The notes below the pieces were generated by a model. It was given only the letters and a program-made list of their open reading frames with translations. It ran no database searches and was not told the DNA's origin. This document shows, in pieces, positions 48,462 through 58,832 of a stretch of 64,000 bases of DNA. Made by a program: the position numbers and the translations under genes. Origin of the DNA: Tetramitus jugosus (Eukaryota; Heterolobosea; Eutetramitea; Acrasida; Vahlkampfiidae); the NCBI GenBank assembly GCA_937625935.1, contig OW569386.1:62001-126000 (forward strand), read 5' to 3'. The number at the start of each line of letters is the position of its first letter. Position 1 is the first letter of the stretch.

Positions 48462-50696
48462 ATGAAGCTTCTTGCACATTTTCTTTCCGTGTTGTTGTTG
48501 CTCTGCGTGACTCTGATGATTCTCTTGACAGTGTCCACTACTACTGCTGCTGCCACTGCTCACCATCATCATCAGCATCATCACAACAAGAACAAGAATA
48601 ACAACAACAAAAAATCCAATAGTGATGACGCATCCGTCAACAACCATTGCATGTACAAGTGTATCATTGATAGAAAACATCCTGTCAAGCAATGTGAAGT
48701 CTACTGTCATGCCATTGAATCCTATTATCGCAGTCGTGCTTCTACTACTACTACTACTTCTCAGAGTGATGCGACTCAAGAAGCAACAAGTCATAGCTAT
48801 TGGTCACACAAGCTGTTGATTGTTGACAATGGTGTTGCCATCAATGAACACACAACTCCATTGAGTGATGACTCATCAGACACATCGTTCAATTCTGCGT
48901 CTGTCCGTTTCGACAAGAACTTGTTTAGTACACCAAACGCATTCCAAGAATTGTTCCAATGGACACATGTTCTTCAACAGAAGTTGGGTGTCATTATGGA
49001 TCAGATGCTCACCTCTTCTGCATCAACGTCCAATGCTCAAATGAGTCGAACAAGTGCCATTGACAATCAACAATTCCACTTCTTGCCCATGCCTATTCCA
49101 TTGTCACCTGATCAATTGAATAACCATAGGTTCATGAGTCGATTGTTGGATGTTGTACCAGCGTCCGATATTGTCTACAAGGAGACATCGCCACTCATGT
49201 TCTCTGAGGCGTACAAGCAATTTTTGTTGGATGTCAACATTGATCAGAGTGCTCAAATGGGATCGGCCAATCAATCTCCAGAAGTGCTCAACAAGGTCAA
49301 ACAGATGGAACAATTGATTGAGAATGACATGAGCCAGTTTTTGGCATTTGGTGAAGCTTGTTATGCTGCTTATGAGAACTACTTGAGTGCCAACAATTTG
49401 AAGAAGGTGTCCTACACGTTTGACCAATTCTCAAAGAGCAATCAAGACTGTTTGAATGCAGATCGTTACCTAGCAGATCATACCACTCATTCCAAGGAGT
49501 TGTCCGATTATTTGAAATCGTTGAATCCGTACGATGAGTTGTTTAGTGCCATTGGTGCATTCAGTATGAACAGAGCAGATTGGAACTTTAACCGTGAGGA
49601 GATTGAGCAGTTCAAGAACACTCAGGTTCAATTGGAAGACAGTGGCGCAGCTGTAACACCTATTACTGCCAACATTGATATCATGAGATACTATTTCAAT
49701 CAGGATTACTTTGGAGGTACAGTCAAGGTGGAAGAGTCCTGCGAGATTGCCAACCTTGCATTCTCTGCACGTGCATGGAGAGAAGTGGATGTAAGTCCAA
49801 AGGATACATGGTTCAAACCAGATGTCATCAACAGATACAGAGGTCAAGGAACAAAGTCTGGTAGAAATTATATGGAAGCTGGTGGATTGATGCAGAGATA
49901 CATCTCCAAGATGCTTGTCGCATATAAGCCGGTTCTTAAAATCTTTGTCAGTGCCGCAATGAAGCAAGAGTTTATTACTCGCTCTGCTAGAATGGGATAC
50001 AGACCATTGGAGGTTGGTCCATTCATCTTTGATCGTGTTGAGTTCACTCAAGTAGTGAGCACTAATGCATTTGAGAGCTATGAGATGAAGATTGAGTGCA
50101 GAACTCAGGAGCCACAAGTCATTGGTATTAGAACAAAGACCTTCTCTCCAATTCCTGTTCCTCTACCAAGCACAAACTATGCTGCTGCATGTCAGAGAGG
50201 AGACTTGTGCATGAAGAGAATGACATTGACAGCCATTCACCGTTTCTATGCTAATGGACATCACTTCTTCACTACAAACTTCGCTGAAGGTGCAGGAAAG
50301 CATTATGAGGGAGTTGCTGGACACTGTTTGCCTGGACCTGTGCCTGGCAGTAGACCACTCTACCGATTCTACGCTCCTAGACAGGGCCAACACTTGTACA
50401 CTATCAATTACGGTGAGGTATCAACTGCTCCAATTGTCAAGCGAGTCCTATTCTTCAAGAGAACATTGGCTCCAGAATGGAATTATGAAGGAGTCGTTTG
50501 TTACATGCACACCACACAACAGGCCAACACTGCCCCATTATATAGATATTACCATAGAGCCAATGATCGATTGATTACAACTAACTATGGTGAATTGGGT
50601 GCCGGTGGTAATGGATGGTCTCAAGAAGGTGTCCTTGGTTACATCTACCCTCAATCTGAAGTTGATCAAGCCATCTCATGTTGTAAGTGTGAGTAA
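48462..50696 (+). CDS. Large secreted protein with DUF5648-like C-terminal repeats
   Basis: 744 residues from ATG 48462; the frame is open upstream without a better ATG. A signal peptide covers about residues 1-30 (MKLL then a Leu/Val core). A His/Asn-rich stretch follows and a CMYKCIIDRKHPVKQCEVYC Cys cluster. The middle ~450 residues are unassigned. The last ~140 residues carry three repeats of the PLYRFY...(F/Y)TTN..E......EGV.GY type, the pattern of DUF5648 found beside bacterial and fungal hydrolases and proteases. The copies start at about HRFYANGHHFFTTN, PLYRFYAPRQGQHLYTIN and PLYRYYHRANDRLITTN. The protein is likely extracellular or phagosomal. No enzymatic motif recognised. Confidence 0.85.
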   Translation: MKLLAHFLSVLLLLCVTLMILLTVSTTTAAATAHHHHQHHHNKNKNNNNKKSNSDDASVNNHCMYKCIIDRKHPVKQCEVYCHAIESYYRSRASTTTTTSQSDATQEATSHSYWSHKLLIVDNGVAINEHTTPLSDDSSDTSFNSASVRFDKNLFSTPNAFQELFQWTHVLQQKLGVIMDQMLTSSASTSNAQMSRTSAIDNQQFHFLPMPIPLSPDQLNNHRFMSRLLDVVPASDIVYKETSPLMFSEAYKQFLLDVNIDQSAQMGSANQSPEVLNKVKQMEQLIENDMSQFLAFGEACYAAYENYLSANNLKKVSYTFDQFSKSNQDCLNADRYLADHTTHSKELSDYLKSLNPYDELFSAIGAFSMNRADWNFNREEIEQFKNTQVQLEDSGAAVTPITANIDIMRYYFNQDYFGGTVKVEESCEIANLAFSARAWREVDVSPKDTWFKPDVINRYRGQGTKSGRNYMEAGGLMQRYISKMLVAYKPVLKIFVSAAMKQEFITRSARMGYRPLEVGPFIFDRVEFTQVVSTNAFESYEMKIECRTQEPQVIGIRTKTFSPIPVPLPSTNYAAACQRGDLCMKRMTLTAIHRFYANGHHFFTTNFAEGAGKHYEGVAGHCLPGPVPGSRPLYRFYAPRQGQHLYTINYGEVSTAPIVKRVLFFKRTLAPEWNYEGVVCYMHTTQQANTAPLYRYYHRANDRLITTNYGELGAGGNGWSQEGVLGYIYPQSEVDQAISCCKCE

Positions 50697-50753
50697 ACGA
50701 AGTAGACAACAACAATCCTATTTTATTATTGTTTTCAAGAAAAACATAAAAAC

Positions 50754-52296
50754 TTAGTCCTTGTTCTCCTCCAAGGACTCCACATAGTTCTTGTGGTCTA
50801 GATACGATCTCATAGCTCCATCATCCAAATCGGGTTCTGGTATTGGAAGATGTTCTTGGGATTTAAGAAAGTTGTGAATGTTGCTGCTGAGCTGTTTAGC
50901 TCTCCTAGAAATAACCAGACTCGACAACTTGTTTCCAGTGGTACTTCCACTGTTAAAGATATGAATCTGATAGTACAACGTCTTTTGCTCATCAATCTTC
51001 TTTAGAACATAGAGCTGAATATCCCTCAAGAAGCACACCTTGTTGAGATTGATGTTATCTAATGAGGAATGATGGCACGGCTTATAGAACAAATAAGCTT
51101 CGTTCGCTGCCTTGTTGTAGTATCCACTAATAGCCACACAGTACACTCTAGGACCAATCAGTGGAAACGGAAACTTCACATCATAAATCACCACGGCACA
51201 ACTTCGGCATTGAGATATGTTCTTATTAGGATGCATGGCTTTCAATTGCTCATGGCTATAGTAAGCAATTGTTCTCTGACCGACCACATTGTCATCGAAT
51301 CGTTGCATATACTTTGAATGGAACATGTAGTACTCACACATTTCAAATGGATAATTTAAGACACCAGAGAACTTGCATGCCGATGCGTTTTGTACCCATG
51401 AAACATCAGGCAAATAATCCAAGACTTTGGACGATTGAAATGCCATGATACGACGATTGTTGTTGCTCCAACCTACCAACTTCCAATCAAAGCTATCCTC
51501 CATCAGAGACAATTGAAATTCCATGTCGCGATCATCGACGACATGCTCCAGGAAATCAGAGTCCGTATAAGATATCTCTATTGCCTTCTTGTGTCTTCCC
51601 ACTCTCTTCACCATTGAATGCCCTGTCTTCTGTACAAATTGCATCCATGTGTGAGATCGAAGAAATCTTGGCAGTACATGACAGGTCAACTCTGTTTCTA
51701 TGGATTGAATCATCGGTCTAAATGCACTCTTTATATCACCTACGAGCCCACGCATCTGATCATACAAATTTACATTGTTTGCCGTGTGTGGTGTTGTATT
51801 CGCAGGTGTCAAATGAACGAGAATCCATTGATCAATTAAATGACACACATTGGATCGAGTGGCAGGAATTAACCGAGTCAGTTCACTTGGAGAACCATCT
51901 TTTAAGAATTGACGAGAGATTAACTGCAATTGTTTCTTAATCTTTTTTTGGAGACCACTGCTGTGGTAGTGTGATGACGTGGTTGTGGTGGTGGCAGCAC
52001 TACCACCGCCGCCAGCGTCATTCTCATACGAGTAGAAATCGAGTCGCTTGAGGTAGCGATGCAACTTTGAGCACGCAGTCAAGAAATCAATAAGCTCTGC
52101 GCTGCGTTCCTGTTTGAGGAAGAGGCGCAGACAAAATCGACAACTTTCATCTTTGGATTGTGAAGTTTGTGAAGAGAAATGTCAGCTGACATCTTCATTT
52201 GGCAAAATATGGACAAAAAAAATAATAACCGTTGTTGCCGCACTTACCCTTCAATAGATTCGATAATGTGAACACATAATCGTCATACTGCACCAT
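50754..52296 (-). CDS. RGS domain plus START-like domain protein
   Basis: Exons 52248-52296 and 50754-52150 join over a 97-nt intron (GTAAGTG donor; AAAG acceptor), giving 481 residues. The short first exon starts at ATG 52296; upstream codons are open but lack ATG, so a longer 5' exon is possible. Residues about 8-170 resemble an RGS domain: FTLSNLLKDESC, FCLRLFLKQERSAELIDFLT and the closing VLPRFLRSHTWMQFV. A Gly/Ala/Thr insert splits it. Residues about 210-440 read as START-like lipid-binding (MEFQLSLMEDSFDWKLVGWS; FPFPLIGPRVYCV). RGS domains speed GTP hydrolysis on G-alpha; coupling to lipid binding would place the protein at a membrane. The pairing is rare outside amoebae. Confidence 0.7.
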
Positions 52297-52597
52297 TTGT
52301 GTCAATAGTAAGCTTTGAGTTTGTTGCTGTTGTTCTGGTTGCTGTGTTCCTTCTTTGCCTTGTGCGTCTTCGATTTTTTTTGTTGTGCTGAAATCTTTTG
52401 TTTGAGTTTGAGGCGTGATGGAAGAACAAGAATATCAAGTTGTCTAATCAGGAAGTAACACATCCGAACAATGTGACATGTCCCACATCTGCTTTACCAA
52501 AATTTTTGTCGTGGTATTATTTTGTATTAAATTAATCATCTGTCCGACTACAAAACAAGTCAATTTGCCGAGCAATTTGAATTCAAATTTCACATCT
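52297..52597. other. Leader of the RGS-START gene and 3' flank of the next gene
   Basis: 301 bp. On the minus strand the leader just above ATG 52296 is CAA-rich and an in-frame TGA lies near 52435. No separate gene supported; the frame at 52444-52872 lacks likeness to anything and overlaps the next gene. Confidence 0.4.
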
Positions 52598-54127
52598 CTA
52601 CACACAATGCAACAAGCCGTTGATTTTTGCAGAGCGCCTCGAGATTTCAGGAGAGGCGGAGTCGGAAGATGTAATGATGGGTGACGAAGCCGTTCGCGGC
52701 GGGGAAGGACGAACGGAGTCACCATTGGGGCACACAAAGTATTTGTGATACCATTCGAGATAATCCTCTGGAAAGTAATGCTTGGATTCGCCAACTGTTT
52801 TACCTGTCTTGTCATCATCATCATCATCATTGCTATTCCTATCATGATGAGCACTTGTGTAAAACATTTCATTAAGTTGCTTGTGCATCTGAGCGTATAC
52901 TTTACTCAGATGATACTTGTCAAAACTCGCTGTTTGATTATGATGAAAATTATTGTTGTTGTTGTTGTTGTCAATGTTCCTTATTGATGATGTGATTGTT
53001 GCAGTTTCAGTTGTTGGAAGGTTCATTGTCCGAGGAGGAGGTGCAGCAGCTGTACGAGTCAAACTAGGCATCTGATTCTGCTGTTGACCAACACCAACAA
53101 CAACAGAACCATATAACCTGCTCTGTTGTTGATGACTAAAATTCACACTAGTATGATTGGTATTATTGGTATTGATAATAGTATTCGTATTATTGGTATT
53201 ATTCGTATTATTCGTATTGATAGTATTATTGCTGCTAATAGTGTTGTTGGTATTGGCATTGACATTAGTATTGGTTGGCAGGGATCGTGAAATAACGCCA
53301 GACGCATTGGACAAAAATCCATCACAGGACATTGGATTCAGAGCGTTCAAATCAAAATCAAGCAATGAACCAACGGACATTGGATCTCTCACTGTATCAA
53401 TTTTTTTGTTTTGCCAATGAAAACTACCAGTGTTATTATTATGATGACTCTGATTATTGTTATTCATGTTGTTGTTGTTATTCATGTTGGATATGGAGGA
53501 TCTAGATGTTAATTTTGGCTTTTTTGCTGCTCCCTTCATCAATCTTTGTATGGTTCTCTTCCTAATATTATCATTTGCATTACTAGAACTATTTGTGTTG
53601 TTGTTGTTGTTGTTATCAGAAGTGTTATTGGATGATGATGGTGCGATTCTCCAATGACTAGCAAAACCAGTGGAGCCACATGGTTTCATTGTTGGTACGG
53701 ACTCGTTTGAGACACCACTGTTTTTGGTGGCATAATTATTATTGTTGTTGTTGTTGCTGCTGTTGTTGAAAAGAGGTGATGAAGATGAGATTGATGATGA
53801 TAATGGGATTGGTGCACCACCATCACTGGCAGATGTTGTGGAGGAATAAGTGTTGGATTTGTCAGAGTATTGTTGTTGTTGGTGTTGTTGTTGTAGTGTT
53901 GACCGAGTTTGATCTCGTGAGAATGGTGATGGAGGTGTTGATGTTGTTGTCGTAGTGGTCAAGCTTGCTTGAGACACGAGCTTGACATTGGCCGAAGAAT
54001 TGGCGGCATTACCGAGAAAGCTGTAGAATCGGTTGTCGAGAGGGTCGTGCACATTGTTCTTTTCTCTAGCTTTCCTCTTTTTTGTGTGATTGGAACTACT
54101 ATTGTTGATGTTGTTATTAGTAGGCAT
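52598..54127 (-). CDS. Low-complexity Asn/Ser/Thr-rich protein
   Basis: 509 residues from ATG 54127. Most of the protein is Asn, Ser, Thr and Gln runs from AAC, TCA and ACA tracts. Islands of normal complexity are a basic KKRKAREK start with PLDNRFYSFLGNAANSS, a middle section with RKRTIQRLMKGAAKKPKL (basic, possible nuclear signal), and a C-terminal stretch SKVYAQMHKQLNEMFY followed by DYLEWYHKYFVCPNGD. No known domain. Such proteins in amoebae are often transcription or RNA factors, but that is only a guess. The final residues (KINGLLHCV) may come from reading past an unseen splice site. Confidence 0.7.
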   Translation of the reverse strand: MPTNNNINNSSSNHTKKRKAREKNNVHDPLDNRFYSFLGNAANSSANVKLVSQASLTTTTTTSTPPSPFSRDQTRSTLQQQHQQQQYSDKSNTYSSTTSASDGGAPIPLSSSISSSSPLFNNSSNNNNNNNYATKNSGVSNESVPTMKPCGSTGFASHWRIAPSSSNNTSDNNNNNNTNSSSNANDNIRKRTIQRLMKGAAKKPKLTSRSSISNMNNNNNMNNNNQSHHNNNTGSFHWQNKKIDTVRDPMSVGSLLDFDLNALNPMSCDGFLSNASGVISRSLPTNTNVNANTNNTISSNNTINTNNTNNTNNTNTIINTNNTNHTSVNFSHQQQSRLYGSVVVGVGQQQNQMPSLTRTAAAPPPRTMNLPTTETATITSSIRNIDNNNNNNNFHHNQTASFDKYHLSKVYAQMHKQLNEMFYTSAHHDRNSNDDDDDDKTGKTVGESKHYFPEDYLEWYHKYFVCPNGDSVRPSPPRTASSPIITSSDSASPEISRRSAKINGLLHCV

Positions 54128-54334
54128 GATGATGTCTCTCTTGTGTATTTTGTGCGCGCCAGTGTTTTTTCAAACGTCGACTCTTCTCTTTTGCTGTTGT
54201 TGTTTCGAAGGGAAACCGACCTGTCAGGAAAAAAGAAAATGCCCGACGGAGTGGAGCGAATTAGGCACTCGCGATAACAATTATGCGCTGAGGTGTTCAC
54301 ACCAATGGCTCACGGCAAAGACGTTGGCTTGCTT

Positions 54335-56683
54335 TTATTGGACGTACTGGCATTTACAGTAATGGGGTGGAATGCGCACGTCAGCGCATGTCCGCAGAGG
54401 AGAAATATCATTGGTAAATAGTGAACGACCATAGGGGAGCTTGTCGGCTTCTTCAGGGTAAGTCGGAGTTGCAGACAAGTCCATCACGTGCTTCAATGTT
54501 TCATGAATGTCGTATGCTGTTACCAATCTCTGAGAGTTGATAAGCAAGTTGTCCTTCATCTGGCTATTCTTGCTTAAAATATGGTTGGGTATAAACCAAT
54601 ACTGCAATGGATTCATGTGTTCAATCTTGCCACTCTGCGTCATGATTGGCAAGAGACCACAATGCAAGCCATGATCACTCATTACAACCATGATGGTATT
54701 ATCAAGTTTGCCACTTGATTTCATGTGCGCAATGAATTGAGACAAATCTTCATCCACATCCTGAATGATCTCTCCTGTTAGTTCGTGGCCCTCAATATAA
54801 GCAGAGACAACAAACTTTGGTACATCAGTATAGACATCCCAAAACTTTTTGATGTAGTCAAACGTGTACTTGTGAACAAGCTCACCAGAGAGACATCGAT
54901 GTCGGATACCATAAGGACCATTAATTAGATCATTTGCTGCATTGACTCGCAAGTACTCTGGTAGACAGAACGGAGTGATCGCTTCATGGTCATTATCAGC
55001 AACATATTGATTGTATTTTGCGGTCCAATCTTCGCAAAAGTTGTCCAGTCTAGCAGTGACGTAGCCATTGTCTCTAAATGTATGCCACAGTGGTGGTAAA
55101 ACAGTAGAATTCTTGAACACGGTTTCGACATCTTGCGCCGAAAGGCCATATTTCCCTCTTCCTGTCCACATGGCTCTTGTGTTGTCGTCCGTGCTGAAAT
55201 CTACAGAGTGATATCTAAAGAATTGGAAAATACCTGTTGTATCTGGATTTGAACTGCCGCCATCAGTATACTCCTTTTGAATTGCTTCCATGACCTTGAT
55301 GGTCTTGGGAAACTTTCGTTGAAAATGCTTTCGAGACACAGCGTCCAAGAAGAGTGCCAGAATATTAGGTTTGGACGCAATCTCAGCCTTACTTTTCAAC
55401 TTTTCAGAGATGCGTTCAATGACTTGCTTCTTTCTTCGGGGGAAGAATACAATCTTGGAATGTACTTCCTCAAAATTCTTTGCACACGAAACACGGAAAC
55501 TCTCGTGAGGAAACACATCACTCTCCATCAGATCCAACACAGCTGGATCGCTTCTGGACTTGCATCTCAATCTCTTCTCAACAATTCGCTTCATCATGAA
55601 CTCTTGCATCTTTCTCTTCTCCATAAATTCCCACCCCAACGAAGACGGTATCACCTGGACGTGAACATCCAGCGAGTGAGAACAATAGATTTGCATTTTA
55701 GGTTGATCAGACTCGGTATTGATAAATTCAATGCGAGGCGTATGGTACACACTTGGACAACCAAACCATTGACCCATCCAAAAGTTTTGAACATAGGGCG
55801 GAATAATGTCGAGCCATGCGATGGCTGTATCATCCAAGTGACAAATGGCTGTGTCATGTTTCGTACCACCCACATGAGTGGTGGCGATATTTGTTGTTTG
55901 AGGAGCTTTTGCAGGCAACAATTTTTGTCCAAACAAACCTGCAGCAAACGTCACAGTGCGCCTATTGTACCAAACAAGGAATCGAATTGATCCATAGCTC
56001 AACACGAGTGCTAAAGCAACAATCACACCCTGTCTCAGGCGTTTCTTGGTTAATACTCGCGTCCACAAAAGATAGACTCCATACAGCATAAACAGTACCA
56101 CCTGCGTATAACCAAACACAATCATGAATGCTACAAAATTGAAATAACCGTGATTTTGCATCGAATCATCATGATCCCACGCATAAATCACTGCTACATA
56201 TGCGAGCCACACCACACTCAATATGACCCTGAGTTTTCGATTCAAGTGTGGCAAGAACAACACCAAATCAAACGAAATGATAAAAATAAAGATGCCTGAC
56301 ATGAGATAGCTTCCGATTTGAACGACATGGTCCTTCATCCATTGGAATGTGCCTCCCTGAAGTGACAACATGTAGCAATAGCCAGAGATGGTCAATAGTC
56401 CAAACAAGACAAGAATAGCAACGTCTTGTCTGTGCTTTGGTGGTATTGGTAGTGGTGGAGATGATGATTGTGCGTCATGATCATCATTGCTTGTTGTTGT
56501 TGTTGTTGAATTGGAAATGGACACAACAGTATTCCTACTGTAATAATTGTGATCATTGTTGGTTGTTGTTGTTGAATGAGTAGCGCTATTGCTATTGTTG
56601 TTGTTGTTGTTATTGGTAGGAAGCAAAGAGTACTCGTAGTCAGTTGTTGTTTGGCCATTCAAAGGCCTCTTTTTGATGGACAT
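54335..56683 (-). CDS. Membrane DUF229/sulfatase-like alkaline-phosphatase-superfamily protein
   Basis: 782 residues from ATG 56683; an open frame continues upstream without ATG. After a low-complexity start (residues about 1-85) come five to six membrane helices (from VAILVLFGLLTISGYCYMLS onward). A large lumenal or extracellular domain of the alkaline-phosphatase superfamily follows: NILALFLDAVSRKHFQRKF holds the metal Asp, then RAMWTGRGKYG, a long core with CLSGELVHK, and TIMVVMSDHGLHCG, which holds the second metal site Asp-His. DUF229 relatives of this kind include sulfatase-like and phosphoethanolamine transferase-like enzymes. The catalytic nucleophile position after the first motif is not certain. 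The substrate is unknown. Confidence 0.8.
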   Translation of the reverse strand: MSIKKRPLNGQTTTDYEYSLLPTNNNNNNNSNSATHSTTTTNNDHNYYSRNTVVSISNSTTTTTSNDDHDAQSSSPPLPIPPKHRQDVAILVLFGLLTISGYCYMLSLQGGTFQWMKDHVVQIGSYLMSGIFIFIISFDLVLFLPHLNRKLRVILSVVWLAYVAVIYAWDHDDSMQNHGYFNFVAFMIVFGYTQVVLFMLYGVYLLWTRVLTKKRLRQGVIVALALVLSYGSIRFLVWYNRRTVTFAAGLFGQKLLPAKAPQTTNIATTHVGGTKHDTAICHLDDTAIAWLDIIPPYVQNFWMGQWFGCPSVYHTPRIEFINTESDQPKMQIYCSHSLDVHVQVIPSSLGWEFMEKRKMQEFMMKRIVEKRLRCKSRSDPAVLDLMESDVFPHESFRVSCAKNFEEVHSKIVFFPRRKKQVIERISEKLKSKAEIASKPNILALFLDAVSRKHFQRKFPKTIKVMEAIQKEYTDGGSSNPDTTGIFQFFRYHSVDFSTDDNTRAMWTGRGKYGLSAQDVETVFKNSTVLPPLWHTFRDNGYVTARLDNFCEDWTAKYNQYVADNDHEAITPFCLPEYLRVNAANDLINGPYGIRHRCLSGELVHKYTFDYIKKFWDVYTDVPKFVVSAYIEGHELTGEIIQDVDEDLSQFIAHMKSSGKLDNTIMVVMSDHGLHCGLLPIMTQSGKIEHMNPLQYWFIPNHILSKNSQMKDNLLINSQRLVTAYDIHETLKHVMDLSATPTYPEEADKLPYGRSLFTNDISPLRTCADVRIPPHYCKCQYVQ

Positions 56684-57050
56684 TGAAGGAAGATGCTGTG
56701 TGTGGATTGTCCTGACTGACAGTGGACTGTTGAACTGTTGTTGGATTGTTTGTGTTGCAGGCAAGATTGTTCTCTCTTTGTGCGGATATTGTCCGCCTGA
56801 TCCGGGGAATCCGGGGAATATTTGACGTTGAATCAGATCGTTCTAACATGAACTTTTCGTAGAGAAACCGCGGGAATTGTTTTCACCCTCTTCTACGGTG
56901 AACGCACAGATGCGCTTCCCTAAATAACTTTACAGTCTGGAACTGAGCTGTTGAAAAGTATTTTTTTCTCTCAGACAAGTGATCGTTACCCTAACAAAAG
57001 CCAAAAAAAGATGTCAAACTCCCTGAACAGAAACCAAAGCACACAACAAC
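56684..57050. other. Divergent promoter with an upstream minus ORF
   Basis: 367 bp between the membrane sulfatase-like gene and the purple acid phosphatase gene. A minus frame from ATG 56849 to 56640 (69 codons) overlaps the sulfatase-like start in another frame. It has a tandem 9-bp repeat (CCGGGGAAT twice, 56799-56817) encoding PRIPRI. It may be an upstream ORF. Confidence 0.4.
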
Positions 57051-58552
57051 ATGAAAAATATGAAATATTCTACTAGTAGCAACCTTCATCCTTTGACACT
57101 TTTGTTGTTATGTTCACTGATAATTGTTCTGACATCTGCACATTCACTGCGGTCAGATCATCAAAATCCCATCAACATTGTGGATATAACACATAGACAA
57201 CATGGCTCCATATCGTCGTCAGATGATAGGGTATTTTCTCAGGTACACACGTCTATTACGGATCAACCTGATGTCTATCAGATTTCATGGTACACAAAAA
57301 CAGTGATGAAGTCCTATGTCAAGTACTATAGCTCGATGAGTAACAACAACAAGGAAAACTGGAACATTACAGACAATGGAAATCAAACCTGTCAACCAAT
57401 GACTCATTGGAGTGGTTGTTATCACCATGTACGGGTATCTATGGCTCCACAAATCAACGTAACTCTGCCCAATCGTTACCTCTACTTCATGGTGGGAAAT
57501 GGTGAGCAATGGCGTGATCAAGTGTTCCAACTGTTATTGCCCCGAAGAAGTCCGACTGTGGACCAGAAGAACGGGCAAGTTCTACCTCTGCAGTCGATAT
57601 GGTATGGTGATATGGGTGTGGGAGCAGATGCAGAAATTACAATGAACTCCATTTTGAAGTACAATCAAAAATATGGAAAGAGCGAGGATGGTACACCGCT
57701 GATTGATGCTTTGTTTCATGTAGGTGATATTGCATACAGTGATGCAAAGAACAACGCAACATGGTACGAGTTCATGGATTTGATTGAGCCATTGAGCACG
57801 AGTTGGATTTATATGACCACTCCAGGTAATCATGATTCTTTCAATAACATGGAAACTTACTTGCAGACGTTCCATATGCCCCACAACGGAGAATATTATG
57901 TGTTGCGCAACTTGTTTGACAAAGTTGCCACGATTGTGAGTCTGTCCACGGAGCAAGCTATCTGGCCGTTTAGTAAACAGAGTGTATGGATGGTAGAGCA
58001 ACTGGAAGCTCTGAATCATGATGCTGCGACTAAATGGCTAATATTATACATTCACAAACCACTTTATTGTTCTAATGAGTGGGACTATTGCAAATTGGCC
58101 TATTTGGGTTTGGAGCGTGAGGAGATCAAGTACAGTATCAGTTATCTCATTCAGAAGTTTAATGTGCATTTGGTGATAGCAGGTCATACACATGCGTACG
58201 AAAGAAGTTATCCTGTCTACTTGGACAGCGTGAAGGGAACGTACGAAAAGCCTTGTGGTATGTTTTGTCTCGTTGACTTGATTGTTGTCCGGAGTGTACT
58301 AGAATACTAACCATGATTTTCATAATAGCCCCTGTTCATATTTATGCAGGTGCTCCTGGATCTTACATGCCATTGGATATAGAGTGGCAGACTGCTGTGC
58401 CTCAGTGGTCAGCGAAACGATTTTCAGAGCTGGGTTGGGGATTGTTGAAGATATACAACACAACTGATCTTGAATGGCAGTATGTGTCTTCAGACACATT
58501 ACAAGTTCTAGATTCAATCCACCTGAAACGTAATGATTTTTCAAGATGTTAA
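57051..58552 (+). CDS. Purple acid phosphatase (secreted metallophosphatase)
   Basis: Exons 57051-58257 and 58329-58552 join over a 71-nt intron with GTATG donor, a TACTAAC branch site and TAG acceptor, giving 476 residues. A signal peptide covers about residues 1-31. A fibronectin-like N-terminal domain is followed by the five purple acid phosphatase metal motifs: GDMG (186-189), GDIAY (225-229), GNHD (259-262), the His in YIHKPLY (335) and GHTHAYER (378-385). The Tyr of GDIAY is the Fe(III) charge-transfer ligand. It hydrolyses phosphomonoesters at acid pH in lysosome, phagosome or outside the cell. N-glycosylation sites are present. It is divergent from the sulfatase-like gene. Confidence 0.93.
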
Positions 58553-58559
58553 GCTCCTT

Positions 58560-58565
58560 AATAAA
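58560..58565 (+). terminator. Poly(A) signal of the purple acid phosphatase gene
   Basis: AATAAA 8 nt after the stop. A minus-strand AATAAA for the convergent gene lies at 58805-58810, so the hairpin at 58633-58702 sits between the two. Confidence 0.55.
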
Positions 58566-58632
58566 TTGTACAGCTTCTGGGGATGAATATTGTTCTCTGC
58601 TTCTATTCTATTTTATTTTGTGGTGTCCTCAT

Positions 58633-58702
58633 TTGAGCAACCATCAATCATTTCTTTGTGACCAAATGATTGATGGTTGTTCAACTTCTTTAGCTAAAGA
58701 AG
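58633..58702. repeat. Strong hairpin followed by a perfect palindrome
   Basis: Two 21-nt arms (58633-58653 and 58664-58684) pair over all 21 positions with a single G-T wobble around a 10-nt loop. Immediately after comes a perfect 18-bp palindrome, CTTCTTTAGCTAAAGAAG (58685-58702). The element lies between two convergent genes and their poly(A) signals. No coding frame covers it. Confidence 0.85.
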
Positions 58703-58832
58703 ATTTGATGAAGATGGTGGTACTGTTCCGATAAAAATCCAAATTCAAGGTCCTTTGAAAAGATCCAAGCAAGTAGAATACAAAGAATTCTTTCAGAAAT
58801 ACATTTTATTGGATCCCATTTGACAATTCATA

